Source: Enterococcus pallens ATCC BAA-351
GTDB taxonomy: Bacteria > Bacillota > Bacilli > Lactobacillales > Enterococcaceae
DNA length: 64,000 bases
Direction of reading: 5' to 3'
Assembly: GCF_000407485.1 (NCBI RefSeq)
Contig: NZ_ASWD01000004.1
Coordinates: 283,429 to 347,428 of the forward strand
Shown here: one piece after another, positions 51,073 to 59,716 of the stretch
Layout: each line of letters opens with the position of its first letter
How positions within the stretch are numbered: position 1 is the first letter of the stretch
Notes under the pieces: generated by a model
What the model was told of the DNA's origin: nothing
The model's database searches: none
The model's input: only the letters and a program-made list of their open reading frames with translations
Made by a program: the position numbers and the translations under genes

Positions 51073-51226
51073 GGTGTTGGTGTTGTTTGAGGAGGTATTA
51101 TCTTGGATAAAACTGAAGTCACTTACTTGATTGCCTCTAACTACTTTGTTTACAAATTACTAAGGTTTTAAAAAAATTTAAAACATGAGAAAAATGATTT
51201 TACTCTCGCTCTCAAAAACTACTGTT

Positions 51227-53047
51227 CTATATTTCTATATCTTGTAAAAAGTCAATTAACTGCTTATCTATGCTCTCTTTTTGAGCTTTAGATTTCCCTT
51301 TAGACTTTAATTGATACAAAATATCAAAATCTGTATAACTTAATTGCGTAGGTTCGCCTATTAAAAAACCACTATTTACATTATAAAACAACGATAATTT
51401 TTGAAGTATTTTATTACTTGGAAAAACTCCAGTTTTTTCAATATTCTCATATGTCTCTTCTGAACATTTACAAGCTTTAGAAATTTCATAAGTACTAGAA
51501 TTAGTTATTTCACGTAATCGCTTTAACCTGAGAGCGACATATAGATAATTCTTATCATTTTTCCAAGTGATTAACTTCTGAATCTCTATATAAATTTCAA
51601 TGTTCCCCACAATAACAAAAAGCAAATTTTTCTTCACACGTGTTATTGCTTGAAAAAGACCATTTATTGATAGATAGGGATAGTAGTTCTCGCCATGAGT
51701 AAAAGTCAATTTATTATTAGAATAACTAACTCTATTATCTATAGGAATTAGCACATTATCAAATTCTCTCCCTATAACTTTAAAGCCATCTAGGGAAGAT
51801 GAATTTATTTTTTTATTTTTTACAGCTCCTGTTTGTCTAGTCCTATACTGAGCGACTTCAATTGATTCATATCCTTCTATCTTAATTAAACTATTAATAA
51901 ATACATTCGCCTCTTCAGGACTTTCAAAATATACAGCGTTAACTTTAGGAAATCCTATTGGCTGTAAACCGGCCTTGCTTTTATCGAATAGTTTTAGAAT
52001 GAAAGTAGATAATGACACATCACTTCTAACCCTATCTTTTAAATTATATTTTTTATTATTATTAAATGCCTTATCTAACTGTCCTTCAATATCCAAAATA
52101 GATTCTTCTGGCTTTAAAGTTTGAGCCTTATCTACTCCAAAAATAAGAATGCTCGTAGTTTTAAACAATTTATAGAATTGATTCTTCCTTAGTCTTTGTG
52201 ATTCATCTAATAAAATGTAATCATATCCCAGAGAACCAATGTTATCGAAATTAATATTCAAAATATCTCTAAATTCAAAACTAGTTTTTTGGTTGATTTC
52301 GTGCCAACCTGATAATGCAGAACAAAAAATCAATAAGACCGATTTTCCTTTATTACTTAACTTTTTAGCTAAGTCAAATAGAATTAATGATTTTCCTGTT
52401 CCAGCTCCCCCCTTTATCATTACATGATAATTTGATAAGTTTGAGGTTTCTTTTTCAACAATTTTTTTTTGCTCAGAATTCAAAAAGTAACGGGTATTTA
52501 AAAACCTGTCAATATCAGTATACGGAGAGATTATAAAATCATCCGCATTTAACTCTAATAAGAAATTTTCTTCAGAATAATCAATTGGTATAGAATTAGA
52601 TAGTTCCTCTATAGTTGATTCTAATAATTTTTCATCTTTAAGTTTATAAACTTTTTTTTCTGAGCTAACGAAAGTATATAGTAAAACTTCCTTGTCTCCT
52701 GGTATACATCCTAGTAAATAATTATGTCTGATTAATTGATCATGTATCTCCTCTAAAGATGTCATTTCACTTTTTAGTTCAACATTTAGAGTTGTATTCT
52801 CTGAAAAACGCAATAAATCAAATTGTTCACGAAACGCAACTTCAACTATTACGTCTAAATGAAAACCAAATAATTTTTCTTTGTTTGTGTTAGAATTTTT
52901 AATCAATTCATTTGAAAAAATTTCTAAACTACTACACTCGCGCTTGCCCACATCATTAATTTTATTTATTCTTTTGTACGATTCAAAAACTATTGGATTT
53001 CTGAATGATTGAACATAAGCCTCTAGGTTAATTACTCCAGATTTCAT
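51227..53047 (-). CDS. Nuclease-like, DUF2075-type P-loop ATPase and XRE HTH fusion
   Basis: A 606-aa protein. Residues about 60-150 contain a nuclease-like block (FREQFDLLRFSE, LNVELKSE) resembling PD-(D/E)xK or NERD domains. 205-480 is an SF1-like ATPase: Walker A KGGAGTGKSLILF, Walker B YILLDESQRLR, later ALQAITRVKKNLLF-like motif VI (FQAITRVKKNLLFV). About 505-560 is an XRE helix-turn-helix (STYEISKACKCSEETYENIE). The gene is more AT-rich than its neighbours and stands alone with its own terminator, suggesting transfer. The domain set suits phage defence or plasmid control; no system name is claimed. Confidence 0.75.
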   Translation of the reverse strand: MKSGVINLEAYVQSFRNPIVFESYKRINKINDVGKRECSSLEIFSNELIKNSNTNKEKLFGFHLDVIVEVAFREQFDLLRFSENTTLNVELKSEMTSLEEIHDQLIRHNYLLGCIPGDKEVLLYTFVSSEKKVYKLKDEKLLESTIEELSNSIPIDYSEENFLLELNADDFIISPYTDIDRFLNTRYFLNSEQKKIVEKETSNLSNYHVMIKGGAGTGKSLILFDLAKKLSNKGKSVLLIFCSALSGWHEINQKTSFEFRDILNINFDNIGSLGYDYILLDESQRLRKNQFYKLFKTTSILIFGVDKAQTLKPEESILDIEGQLDKAFNNNKKYNLKDRVRSDVSLSTFILKLFDKSKAGLQPIGFPKVNAVYFESPEEANVFINSLIKIEGYESIEVAQYRTRQTGAVKNKKINSSSLDGFKVIGREFDNVLIPIDNRVSYSNNKLTFTHGENYYPYLSINGLFQAITRVKKNLLFVIVGNIEIYIEIQKLITWKNDKNYLYVALRLKRLREITNSSTYEISKACKCSEETYENIEKTGVFPSNKILQKLSLFYNVNSGFLIGEPTQLSYTDFDILYQLKSKGKSKAQKESIDKQLIDFLQDIEI

Positions 53048-53586
53048 TGTAAATTCTCCTCTTTGTATTAGTTATTGATTATACTATTTTTCTCATGCTT
53101 ATACGTTCGCTAAATGAAAATATCCTTACACATTTACTACTAAGCACACAGAGCTAGACATTACACTATCAAATAGGGTATTTCCTGTTTAATGGTCTGA
53201 ACGTTACCTATTTTTATTCTATGTCTGCTTCTTTAAAGAATCGACTGACCACTAGTTGGACCAGTTCATCCTCTGAGATTTTTTCATCACTATACTATAT
53301 TACTCGGTGGAGTATCCTTTCTGTATCTTTATTTCTGAAAATAAATATATTCTCTTAAAGTGAGTTATTAGTTTGACAACAGTTCCAAGATACAATTTCA
53401 CTCTGTTTAAAATAAGCTCAAAAAAATTAAAGTAAAAGCACTATTCAATTATATTATTTCTATTGATCCCTCTGAATAAATCATCAGAATCGTCCACATT
53501 CCCGTCATAATCTTCCCCTTGCTGCAATCTCTCCAAAAATCCTCTATAATTGATCCTATATATCCTATTTTAGAAAGAAGTTCATT
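53048..53586. other. Non-coding gap before the NUDIX gene
   Basis: About 540 AT-rich bases between divergent genes. No convincing gene, RNA or repeat was seen; both neighbouring promoters should be here. Confidence 0.5.
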
Positions 53587-53985
53587 ATGAAAAAAACTAT
53601 CGAAGTAGTCGGCGCAATCATCGTCGACAATGGAAAAATATTATGTGCCCAACGTGGGCCAGAAAAGTCTTTAGCTAATTTTTGGGAGTTTCCTGGAGGT
53701 AAGGTTGAAGCAAATGAAGCACCGATTGAAGCACTGAAACGAGAATTAACGGAAGAATTATTGATCACTGTTACGGTTGAAGATGAAATGTTTGAATCGA
53801 CGAAGTATGAATATGATTTTGGCATCGTTCATTTAACGACCTTTATCTGTCACCTTCAGCAAGGTCAACCAAAACTAACCGAGCATGTGGCTATCAAATG
53901 GCTACCTGTTGAGGAATTGGATTCACTGGAATGGGCTCCGGCTGATATTCCAACGGTTGAAAAGTTAAAAACTAGTAAATTGTAG
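53587..53985 (+). CDS. NUDIX hydrolase, MutT-like
   Basis: A 132-aa cytosolic enzyme. NUDIX box at residues 38-60: Gly-rich GGKVEANEAP, then RELTEELLI with the metal-binding Glu residues. VVGAIIVDNGKILCAQR and FWEFPGG are typical of MutT, which hydrolyses 8-oxo-dGTP. It ends 11 bases before the helicase gene and is clearly co-transcribed. NUDIX genes beside DUF3427 helicases recur in Firmicutes and may form a defence or repair pair; that is inference. Confidence 0.9.
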   Translation: MKKTIEVVGAIIVDNGKILCAQRGPEKSLANFWEFPGGKVEANEAPIEALKRELTEELLITVTVEDEMFESTKYEYDFGIVHLTTFICHLQQGQPKLTEHVAIKWLPVEELDSLEWAPADIPTVEKLKTSKL

Positions 53986-53996
53986 AGGAGTTTCCC

Positions 53997-56852
53997 ATGG
54001 ATGTTCTAGAGCAATCACTTAAAAAGGCCTTTATGAACAAAGAGATTGAAGGCTCTCATTATGATCCAAAGCTGATTATTAATCGTCCAAAGGAAAAGGA
54101 ATTTTTACTGAATGTACTGCAAGAAGAAATTGATAGCTGTGAGGATTTTTTCTTTTCAGTAGCCTTCATTACTCAGGATGGCTTAAATGCTTTGAAGTCT
54201 CATCTTTCTGACCTGGCGGATCGAGGAATTTCTGGTCGTTTATTGACCTCGACTTATTTGGGATTTAATCACCCAGATATGTTTGAATCCCTTTTAGCTA
54301 TTCCTAATCTGGAGGTTCGTATTTCGGCTAAATCTGGCTTCCACTCCAAGGGATATCTTTTCTCTCAGAAGGATTATCACTCATTTATTATTGGTAGCTC
54401 GAATTTGACCATGAGTGCGTTAAAGTTGAATTATGAGTGGAATATTCGCCTGACTTCCTACGAGCATGGTGAAGTGATCCACCAGATCCAGAATCATTTA
54501 GTGTCTGAGTGGGAACAAGCGGAAGCTCTAACTCCTGAATGGGTAACTGAGTATAGAAAAAATTATAAACCGGTTGTGAACAATCAAAAATTGGCGAATG
54601 CTGTTGATATAGCTGAGGTTGATTCTAATTATATTGTAGCTAACAAAATGCAAAAAGTTGCTCTGAAAAACCTTGAAGAACTAAGAAAAGCTGGGGCTAA
54701 AAAAGGCTTGATTATTTCGGCAACAGGAACAGGCAAAACTTATTTAGCTGCGTTTGATGTCTTACAGGTAAAGCCTAAGCGGATGCTTTTTATTGTCCAT
54801 CGCGAGCAGATTTTAAAAAAAGCTGTAAAATCATTCAAAAAAGTTTTACGGGAAGAACCATCTGACCAATTCGGGATTCTCTCTGGTAGTCAAAAGGATA
54901 CGGATGCGAAGTATTTGTTTGCGACCATTCAAACCATTTCTAAACCAGCTTATCAGGAATTATTTGAGCAGGATTATTTTGACTACATTTTGATCGATGA
55001 AGTCCACAAGGCTGGTGCTCAATCCTACCTGCAAACATTGAATTATTTTACACCTAAGTTCTTATTAGGAATGACTGCCACTCCTGAACGGACAGATAAT
55101 TTCAATATTTTCGAGTTGTTTGACTACAATATTGCTTATGAAATTCGTCTGCAGGAAGCTTTGGAAGAGGATCTGCTATGCCCTTTCCATTATTTCGGGG
55201 TCACTGACTTTGAGACAGAAGATGTAGTTATCTCGGAAACAACTGATTTGAAGTATTTAACTATGGATGATCGGGTGAAATTTTTGATTGAAAAGATTCA
55301 TTACTATGGCTGTTCGGGAAATGATCCTAAGGGGTTGGTGTTCTGTAGTCGTAAGGAAGAAGCTCGAGAATTATCCGAGCGCTTCAATCAGCGTGGAATT
55401 CCTAGTACCTATTTAACCGGTGAACACTCGATTGATGAGCGGGAAGCTCAGATTGAACGACTGGAATCCGGTGAACTCAACTATATTTTTACTGTAGATA
55501 TTTTTAACGAAGGAATTGATATTCCAAAGATCAACCAGGTTGTGATGCTACGGAATACTCAATCTAGTATTATTTTTGTTCAGCAGCTCGGCCGTGGTTT
55601 GCGTAAGGATGAGTCAAAGGAATTTGTGACGATCATCGATTTTATTGGGAACTATAAGAATAACTATATGATTCCGATGGCTCTTTCTGGGGATATTACC
55701 CGGAATAAGGACAACCTTCGAAAAGATACCTTCGATACGAATTATATCAGTGGGCTTTCGACGATTAACTTTGAGGAAGTGGCGAAGGAACGAATCTTCA
55801 AGTCAATTGATGATGCTGCGCTGGATTCAATGAAGGAGCTGAAACAAATCTACTCTTCCTTCAAGAACCGCTTGAATCGAATCCCTTACTTAACTGATTT
55901 CATGCAGCAGCAGGTGCTTGATCCAATGTTGATTGCTAATAAATTTGATTCATACTATACGTTTTTGGCTAAGCTTAAAGACAATGAAGATACGTTATCA
56001 GCGGAAGAAAATAAGTTCTTGATGTTTCTGTCTCGAGAGATTCTACCGGGTATTCGTCAGCATGAAATTGTTTTACTGTCTAAGCTGCTTAAAGAAACTC
56101 GCGGATTAACTTTTCAGGAAGTTAGAGACACATTCGCAAAAAGTCAGCTACCTAATGATGATGAAACGATCCAATCTGTCCTAAGAACTCTTTCTCTAGA
56201 GTTTTACACAGGTGGACAAAAGAAAGCCTATGGTGGTGCTGAACTTATTTTTGTGGATAATTCGCAGCTAATTCAGTTATCCCCAGCTTTTCAACAGGCT
56301 CTAGAAAATTCCTACTTTAGAAAATTATTGGAAGACTTACTCACAGCTAGTTTCTATAAATCAGAGGATTTCGCAACCGATCAAGCACTGACTCGCTATG
56401 CAAAGTATCGTCGCCGTGATGTACTGAGAATGTTGAACTGGCACGAGCAGATGGTGGCTCAAAATATCGGTGGCTATACTTATAAGGATGGGAAATTCAT
56501 TATCTTCATCACACTGCAAAAAGGTGAAGATTTCAAAGGTGCCCAAATGGCTTATGAGGATGAATTAATCGATGAAACCATCATGCGCTGGTTTACCAAA
56601 TCACCTAGAACACTGGCTTCTCCTGAAGTAAAAGCCCTGCAAGATGCTGATAGCTGGACCATCCATCTATTTGTGAAGAAGTCAGATGATGAAGGTAAGG
56701 AATTTTATTATCTTGGTGAAGCAACCCCTATCCAGGATACAATTAAGCAGCTTTCTAAGCCTACTCAGGAAGGTAAAGCGCAGAACGTTGTGGAGATGGA
56801 TTTGCGATTGGCGGAGGCCGTGGATACGAAGCTGTTTAAGTATTTAACGTGA
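53997..56852 (+). CDS. PLD-helicase-DUF3427 protein
   Basis: A 951-aa protein. Residues about 1-190 are a phospholipase D-like nuclease domain (FHSKGYLFSQ, IIGSSNLTMSA). About 215-590 is an SF2 helicase: SATGTGKTYLA, LIDEVHKAG, GMTATPERTD, CSRKEEAREL, IFNEGIDIP and QLGRGLRKDE. About 600-951 is DUF3427-like. This architecture belongs to restriction-type DNA helicases found in defence islands. GAGG precedes the ATG. Its 3' end is copied at 58172-58323 beyond the bacteriocin genes. Confidence 0.92.
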   Translation: MDVLEQSLKKAFMNKEIEGSHYDPKLIINRPKEKEFLLNVLQEEIDSCEDFFFSVAFITQDGLNALKSHLSDLADRGISGRLLTSTYLGFNHPDMFESLLAIPNLEVRISAKSGFHSKGYLFSQKDYHSFIIGSSNLTMSALKLNYEWNIRLTSYEHGEVIHQIQNHLVSEWEQAEALTPEWVTEYRKNYKPVVNNQKLANAVDIAEVDSNYIVANKMQKVALKNLEELRKAGAKKGLIISATGTGKTYLAAFDVLQVKPKRMLFIVHREQILKKAVKSFKKVLREEPSDQFGILSGSQKDTDAKYLFATIQTISKPAYQELFEQDYFDYILIDEVHKAGAQSYLQTLNYFTPKFLLGMTATPERTDNFNIFELFDYNIAYEIRLQEALEEDLLCPFHYFGVTDFETEDVVISETTDLKYLTMDDRVKFLIEKIHYYGCSGNDPKGLVFCSRKEEARELSERFNQRGIPSTYLTGEHSIDEREAQIERLESGELNYIFTVDIFNEGIDIPKINQVVMLRNTQSSIIFVQQLGRGLRKDESKEFVTIIDFIGNYKNNYMIPMALSGDITRNKDNLRKDTFDTNYISGLSTINFEEVAKERIFKSIDDAALDSMKELKQIYSSFKNRLNRIPYLTDFMQQQVLDPMLIANKFDSYYTFLAKLKDNEDTLSAEENKFLMFLSREILPGIRQHEIVLLSKLLKETRGLTFQEVRDTFAKSQLPNDDETIQSVLRTLSLEFYTGGQKKAYGGAELIFVDNSQLIQLSPAFQQALENSYFRKLLEDLLTASFYKSEDFATDQALTRYAKYRRRDVLRMLNWHEQMVAQNIGGYTYKDGKFIIFITLQKGEDFKGAQMAYEDELIDETIMRWFTKSPRTLASPEVKALQDADSWTIHLFVKKSDDEGKEFYYLGEATPIQDTIKQLSKPTQEGKAQNVVEMDLRLAEAVDTKLFKYLT

Positions 56853-56945
56853 TACCGATTTAGTAAAACGAGCTTCTACTCTGTCTCATAATCTTGCTAA
56901 AACTATACTCTCAAATCTTATGTATTCTGACCTTATAACAAAAAA

Positions 56946-56996
56946 TCGTCTAAGGATTGTCGATAGCAGTTGATCGATCCTTAGACGACTTTTTTA
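56946..56996 (+). terminator. Terminator after the helicase gene
   Basis: Perfect 12-bp stem TCGTCTAAGGAT / ATCCTTAGACGA followed by six T. Confidence 0.85.
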
Positions 56997-57323
56997 GTTT
57001 CAATACATTTTTCTTGGACAATTTGTTCTGCTTCGCAAAGTTTGCTTTTATCTCATCTTAAAGTAATCCTGAATCAAAAAAGCAGTAAAGCATAGTTGTT
57101 GACTGATCAATTTGTTAGGAGTGATATCTTTCAAATACAACTAGTCTTGAATTGATGTCTACGCTCTTTTATAGACTATTTATGTACTCCTGAATAATGT
57201 TTGCAAGTCAATTTGATTCATTCAAGAAAGAAATCTCTATAGTTCAGGAAGTTTTTTTCTATCTATGGTTGCAAGATGATACAGTCAACATGGTTAAGAA
57301 TTAGCCAGAAAGTAGGTAAGAGG

Positions 57324-57491
57324 ATGGAAAAATTCAAAATATTAACGGTTCAAGAAATGAAACAAGTAAATGGAGGAGGGCAATTTAGTATTAGTCCTAT
57401 TGCTGTTGGAAAAAACGTCTGGGAATTCGGCAAAGGATTTGTTAAAGGTTGGAATAAGGCAAAATCGACGAAAGATTTGAGATTTCATTAA
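57324..57491 (+). CDS. Two-peptide bacteriocin precursor, peptide 1
   Basis: A 55-aa precursor from ATG at 57324 (AGGTAAGAGG upstream); a longer in-frame start lacks a site. The leader MEKFKILTVQEMKQVNGG is a classic double-glycine leader. The mature peptide begins GQFSISPIAVGKNV and is cationic and amphipathic, with a GxxxG motif in GKGFVKG typical of class IIb pairs. No Cys. A second such gene follows 31 bases later. The dedicated ABC exporter is not in the window, so a transporter elsewhere is needed. Confidence 0.8.
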   Translation: MEKFKILTVQEMKQVNGGGQFSISPIAVGKNVWEFGKGFVKGWNKAKSTKDLRFH

Positions 57492-57522
57492 TAACTAATA
57501 TGGGAAAAGAAAGAGGGATTGT

Positions 57523-57696
57523 ATGCCACTCCTAAAAGTAAGAACTATAAATGATGCTGAACTGAAAATTTTTTTTGGTGGAGGAATAGTAAGCAGTGTG
57601 GGGGAATGGGTAGGAAATTCTATTCATAACTCTGCTATCAACAGAGCACAACACCTTATTGATCATCCAAGACGTCGAGGATTACCGAGACGTTAA
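57523..57696 (+). CDS. Two-peptide bacteriocin precursor, peptide 2
   Basis: A 57-aa precursor preceded by AAAGAGGG. The leader MPLLKVRTINDAELKIFFGG ends in double glycine with the INDAEL-type pattern. The mature part starts GIVSSVGEWVGNSIHNSA and has a GxxxG motif (GEWVG), with a basic Arg-rich end. It pairs with peptide 1 in the manner of class IIb bacteriocins. It is short and easily missed by automatic annotation. Confidence 0.75.
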   Translation: MPLLKVRTINDAELKIFFGGGIVSSVGEWVGNSIHNSAINRAQHLIDHPRRRGLPRR

Positions 57697-57746
57697 AACA
57701 AGAAATTGCCCAAAAGAATTTAATTGTTTTGGGCAATTTCTTGTTT
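57696..57746. terminator. Bidirectional terminator between bacteriocin and immunity genes
   Basis: Perfect 20-bp stem AAACAAGAAATTGCCCAAAA with its reverse complement at 57727-57746. It overlaps the ends of both convergent genes. Confidence 0.85.
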
Positions 57747-58025
57747 AGATTCTAGGAACAACTCCAGCGTTAAGGCACACCAAATCAAATCAAATAACTT
57801 ACTTACAAGCCCATCACTATAATACATCCCGAGGCCAAAAGTTATCACTACAAAAATAACAATAATGAATTTTAGAATTTTGCTGTTTTTCCATTTGGTT
57901 ATGTAAAATCCAAAAAATGCAATACTGAGCAAGGCACTGGGGAAAACTTTAAGATCAGACGATAAGACATATAAGAATAACGATAAAACAAAAGGTACTC
58001 CTAACCATTTTTTGATAGTTTCCAT
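57720..58025 (-). CDS. Membrane protein, putative bacteriocin immunity protein
   Basis: 101 aa from the second ATG (METIKKWLG), 7 bases after AAAGGAG. It has four hydrophobic segments (about 9-25, 31-46, 54-72 and 78-92) and is basic. Convergent with the bacteriocin genes and sharing a terminator with them. Size, topology and place fit an immunity protein, but many small membrane proteins look like this, so it is a prediction. Confidence 0.6.
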   Translation of the reverse strand: METIKKWLGVPFVLSLFLYVLSSDLKVFPSALLSIAFFGFYITKWKNSKILKFIIVIFVVITFGLGMYYSDGLVSKLFDLIWCALTLELFLESKQEIAQNN

Positions 58026-58171
58026 AATCATGCTCCTTTGTACTAGTTAGTGATTCATGTATAAGACTGGAATACTAGTAAATACTTTTTGACTATAACT
58101 CAAAAAATAAAGTAATGGATTAATCAGTCCTGAACCATAGGAGATTCACTCCTGAAAGGAAGATACAAAGT

Positions 58172-58323
58172 AGATTCATTTGTGGAAAAGCTCAATGATA
58201 AAAGTTAGGAATTTTAGTATCTTGGTAAAGCCTACTCATGAAGGAAAAGAGCAGAACGTTGTGGAGATAGATTTGCGATTAACAGACGCTGTGGATACGA
58301 AGTTGTCTCAGTACTTGACTTAG
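58172..58323 (+). pseudogene. Duplicated 3' end of the PLD-helicase gene
   Basis: About 150 bases matching 56670-56852, with a deletion of about 33 bases and scattered changes (nearest block GAGCAGAACGTTGTGGAGAT). It has no start and ends in the matching stop. It shows that the DNA from 56853 to 58171 was inserted, or that a tandem copy was mostly lost. Confidence 0.8.
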
Positions 58324-58488
58324 GTTTTCATTAGGTCAAGCATATGTACTGGTCCGGAATGTTTTACTTACCATGTGTTTTTTAGTCTTAGAAGAATTTC
58401 CCTACTTCAAAAAAACTAGTCTCCATAGATCAAAAAGAGCATAATTTTATACAAACATCGGATCAGCATAGAAAGGAGCCCCAATCAT

Positions 58489-58638
58489 ATGAATACACTG
58501 ATCAACATACTTGCGATTCTCTTCATTGCTGCCGGTTTCTTTGCGTTTGCGGTGCATTACCATCGGAAATTACGAGTGAAGAATAAATTTTTGAAGCTTC
58601 TATTTTCAGGGTTCATTGCACTTTTGGAGCTGTTTTAA
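58489..58638 (+). CDS. Small membrane protein, function unknown
   Basis: 49 aa starting MNTLINILAILFIAAGFFAF, preceded by AAAGGAG. Two hydrophobic segments (2-21 and 35-48) around a basic loop (HYHRKLRVKNKF). Own terminator downstream. Separate from the opp operon, which is convergent. No family recognised. Confidence 0.55.
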   Translation: MNTLINILAILFIAAGFFAFAVHYHRKLRVKNKFLKLLFSGFIALLELF

Positions 58639-58655
58639 TTGTTAAGAATTCAATG

Positions 58656-58683
58656 GATCGGCAAAGCTTGCCGGTCTTTTTTT
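58656..58683 (+). terminator. Terminator after the 49-aa gene
   Basis: GATCGGCAA / TTGCCGGTC stem followed by seven T or more. Confidence 0.85.
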
Positions 58684-58687
58684 GATG

Positions 58688-58720
58688 AAAAAGAAGCTCC
58701 TCATCGTCGAGAAGCTTCTT
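58688..58720 (-). terminator. Terminator of the opp operon
   Basis: On the minus strand AAGAAGCTTCTCGA / TGAGGAGCTTCTTTTT pairing with a T run, 8 bases after the oppF stop. Confidence 0.7.
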
Positions 58721-58727
58721 GCTTAGA

Positions 58728-59714
58728 CTATTTATTAAACTCACCCTCATACAAATAACAAGCAACCCTATGCCCCGAAGACACCTCCAAAAACTCTGGT
58801 GTCTCTTCAGCACATTTCTCCATCGCAAAAGGACATCTGTTGTAGAAGGCACAACCTTTGAAATCACTTGTTCTAACTGGCTGTTCGCCATTAAAATCAG
58901 GTGCTTCGTCTTTTCGAATATAAGGGTCTGGCACAGAGGCAAAGAGTCCCTTGGTATAAGGATGAAGAGGATTGTTAAAGAGTTCGTCGGTATCGGCTTC
59001 TTCTACTAAAGTACCGAGATACATTACTCCGATTCGATCGGAGATATAGCGAATCACTCCGATATCATGAGAAATGAAGAGTAAGCTTAAGTTTAGATCC
59101 TGCTGTAATTCCATCAAGGTATTTAAGATTTGGGCCTGAATGGAAACATCCAGTGCAGATACTGGTTCGTCACAGATAATCAGCCGCGGCTGAATCACTA
59201 AGGCACTGGCAATCCCCAATCGTTGGACTTGTCCGCCTGACAGCTCATGAGGGAATCTGAAGTAATGATGTTCAGATAATCCGACTTTTTCTAACACCTT
59301 AACCACTTGATCTCGTCGTTCAGCAGCATCAGATACGCCGTGTACTTTCAAAATATCCTCGAGAATACTGCCGATTCTTTGTCTTGGGTTTAAGGCTGAC
59401 AGGGTGTTCTGAAAGACCATCTGCAAGTCTTTTCTCAATGGGAAAAATTCTTTATCATTAAGTGTGCCTAGGTCTTTTCCTTCATAAATAATCGAACCGT
59501 TGCTGGGCTTCTCCAGGCCAACAATCATTCGCCCGGTCGTTGTTTTTCCGCAGCCTGATTCACCTACTAGGCCATAGGTTTCGCCTTCTTTTATATGGAA
59601 GGATAAGTTATCCACTGCCAGCATTTGTTCTTTCGGGCCAAAAAAGGCAGCTTTTTGTCTGCGCACAGGAAATGATTTTTGAAGGTTGTTAATCTCTATT
59701 AAATGATTATCCAT
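58728..59714 (-). CDS. oppF: Oligopeptide ABC transporter ATPase OppF
   Basis: 328 aa, ATG at 59714 after GGGGAGGG. Walker A GESGCGKTT, Q-loop MVFQNTLSALNP, signature ELSGGQVQR, Walker B LIICDEPVSALDVS, H-loop FISHDI, and the C-terminal Cys cluster (CAFYNRCPFAMEKC) of the Opp/Dpp ATPase family, which may bind an iron-sulphur cluster. Energises peptide uptake with OppD. It is the last gene of oppABCDF, read from right to left. Confidence 0.93.
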   Translation of the reverse strand: MDNHLIEINNLQKSFPVRRQKAAFFGPKEQMLAVDNLSFHIKEGETYGLVGESGCGKTTTGRMIVGLEKPSNGSIIYEGKDLGTLNDKEFFPLRKDLQMVFQNTLSALNPRQRIGSILEDILKVHGVSDAAERRDQVVKVLEKVGLSEHHYFRFPHELSGGQVQRLGIASALVIQPRLIICDEPVSALDVSIQAQILNTLMELQQDLNLSLLFISHDIGVIRYISDRIGVMYLGTLVEEADTDELFNNPLHPYTKGLFASVPDPYIRKDEAPDFNGEQPVRTSDFKGCAFYNRCPFAMEKCAEETPEFLEVSSGHRVACYLYEGEFNK

Positions 59715-59716
59715 CA

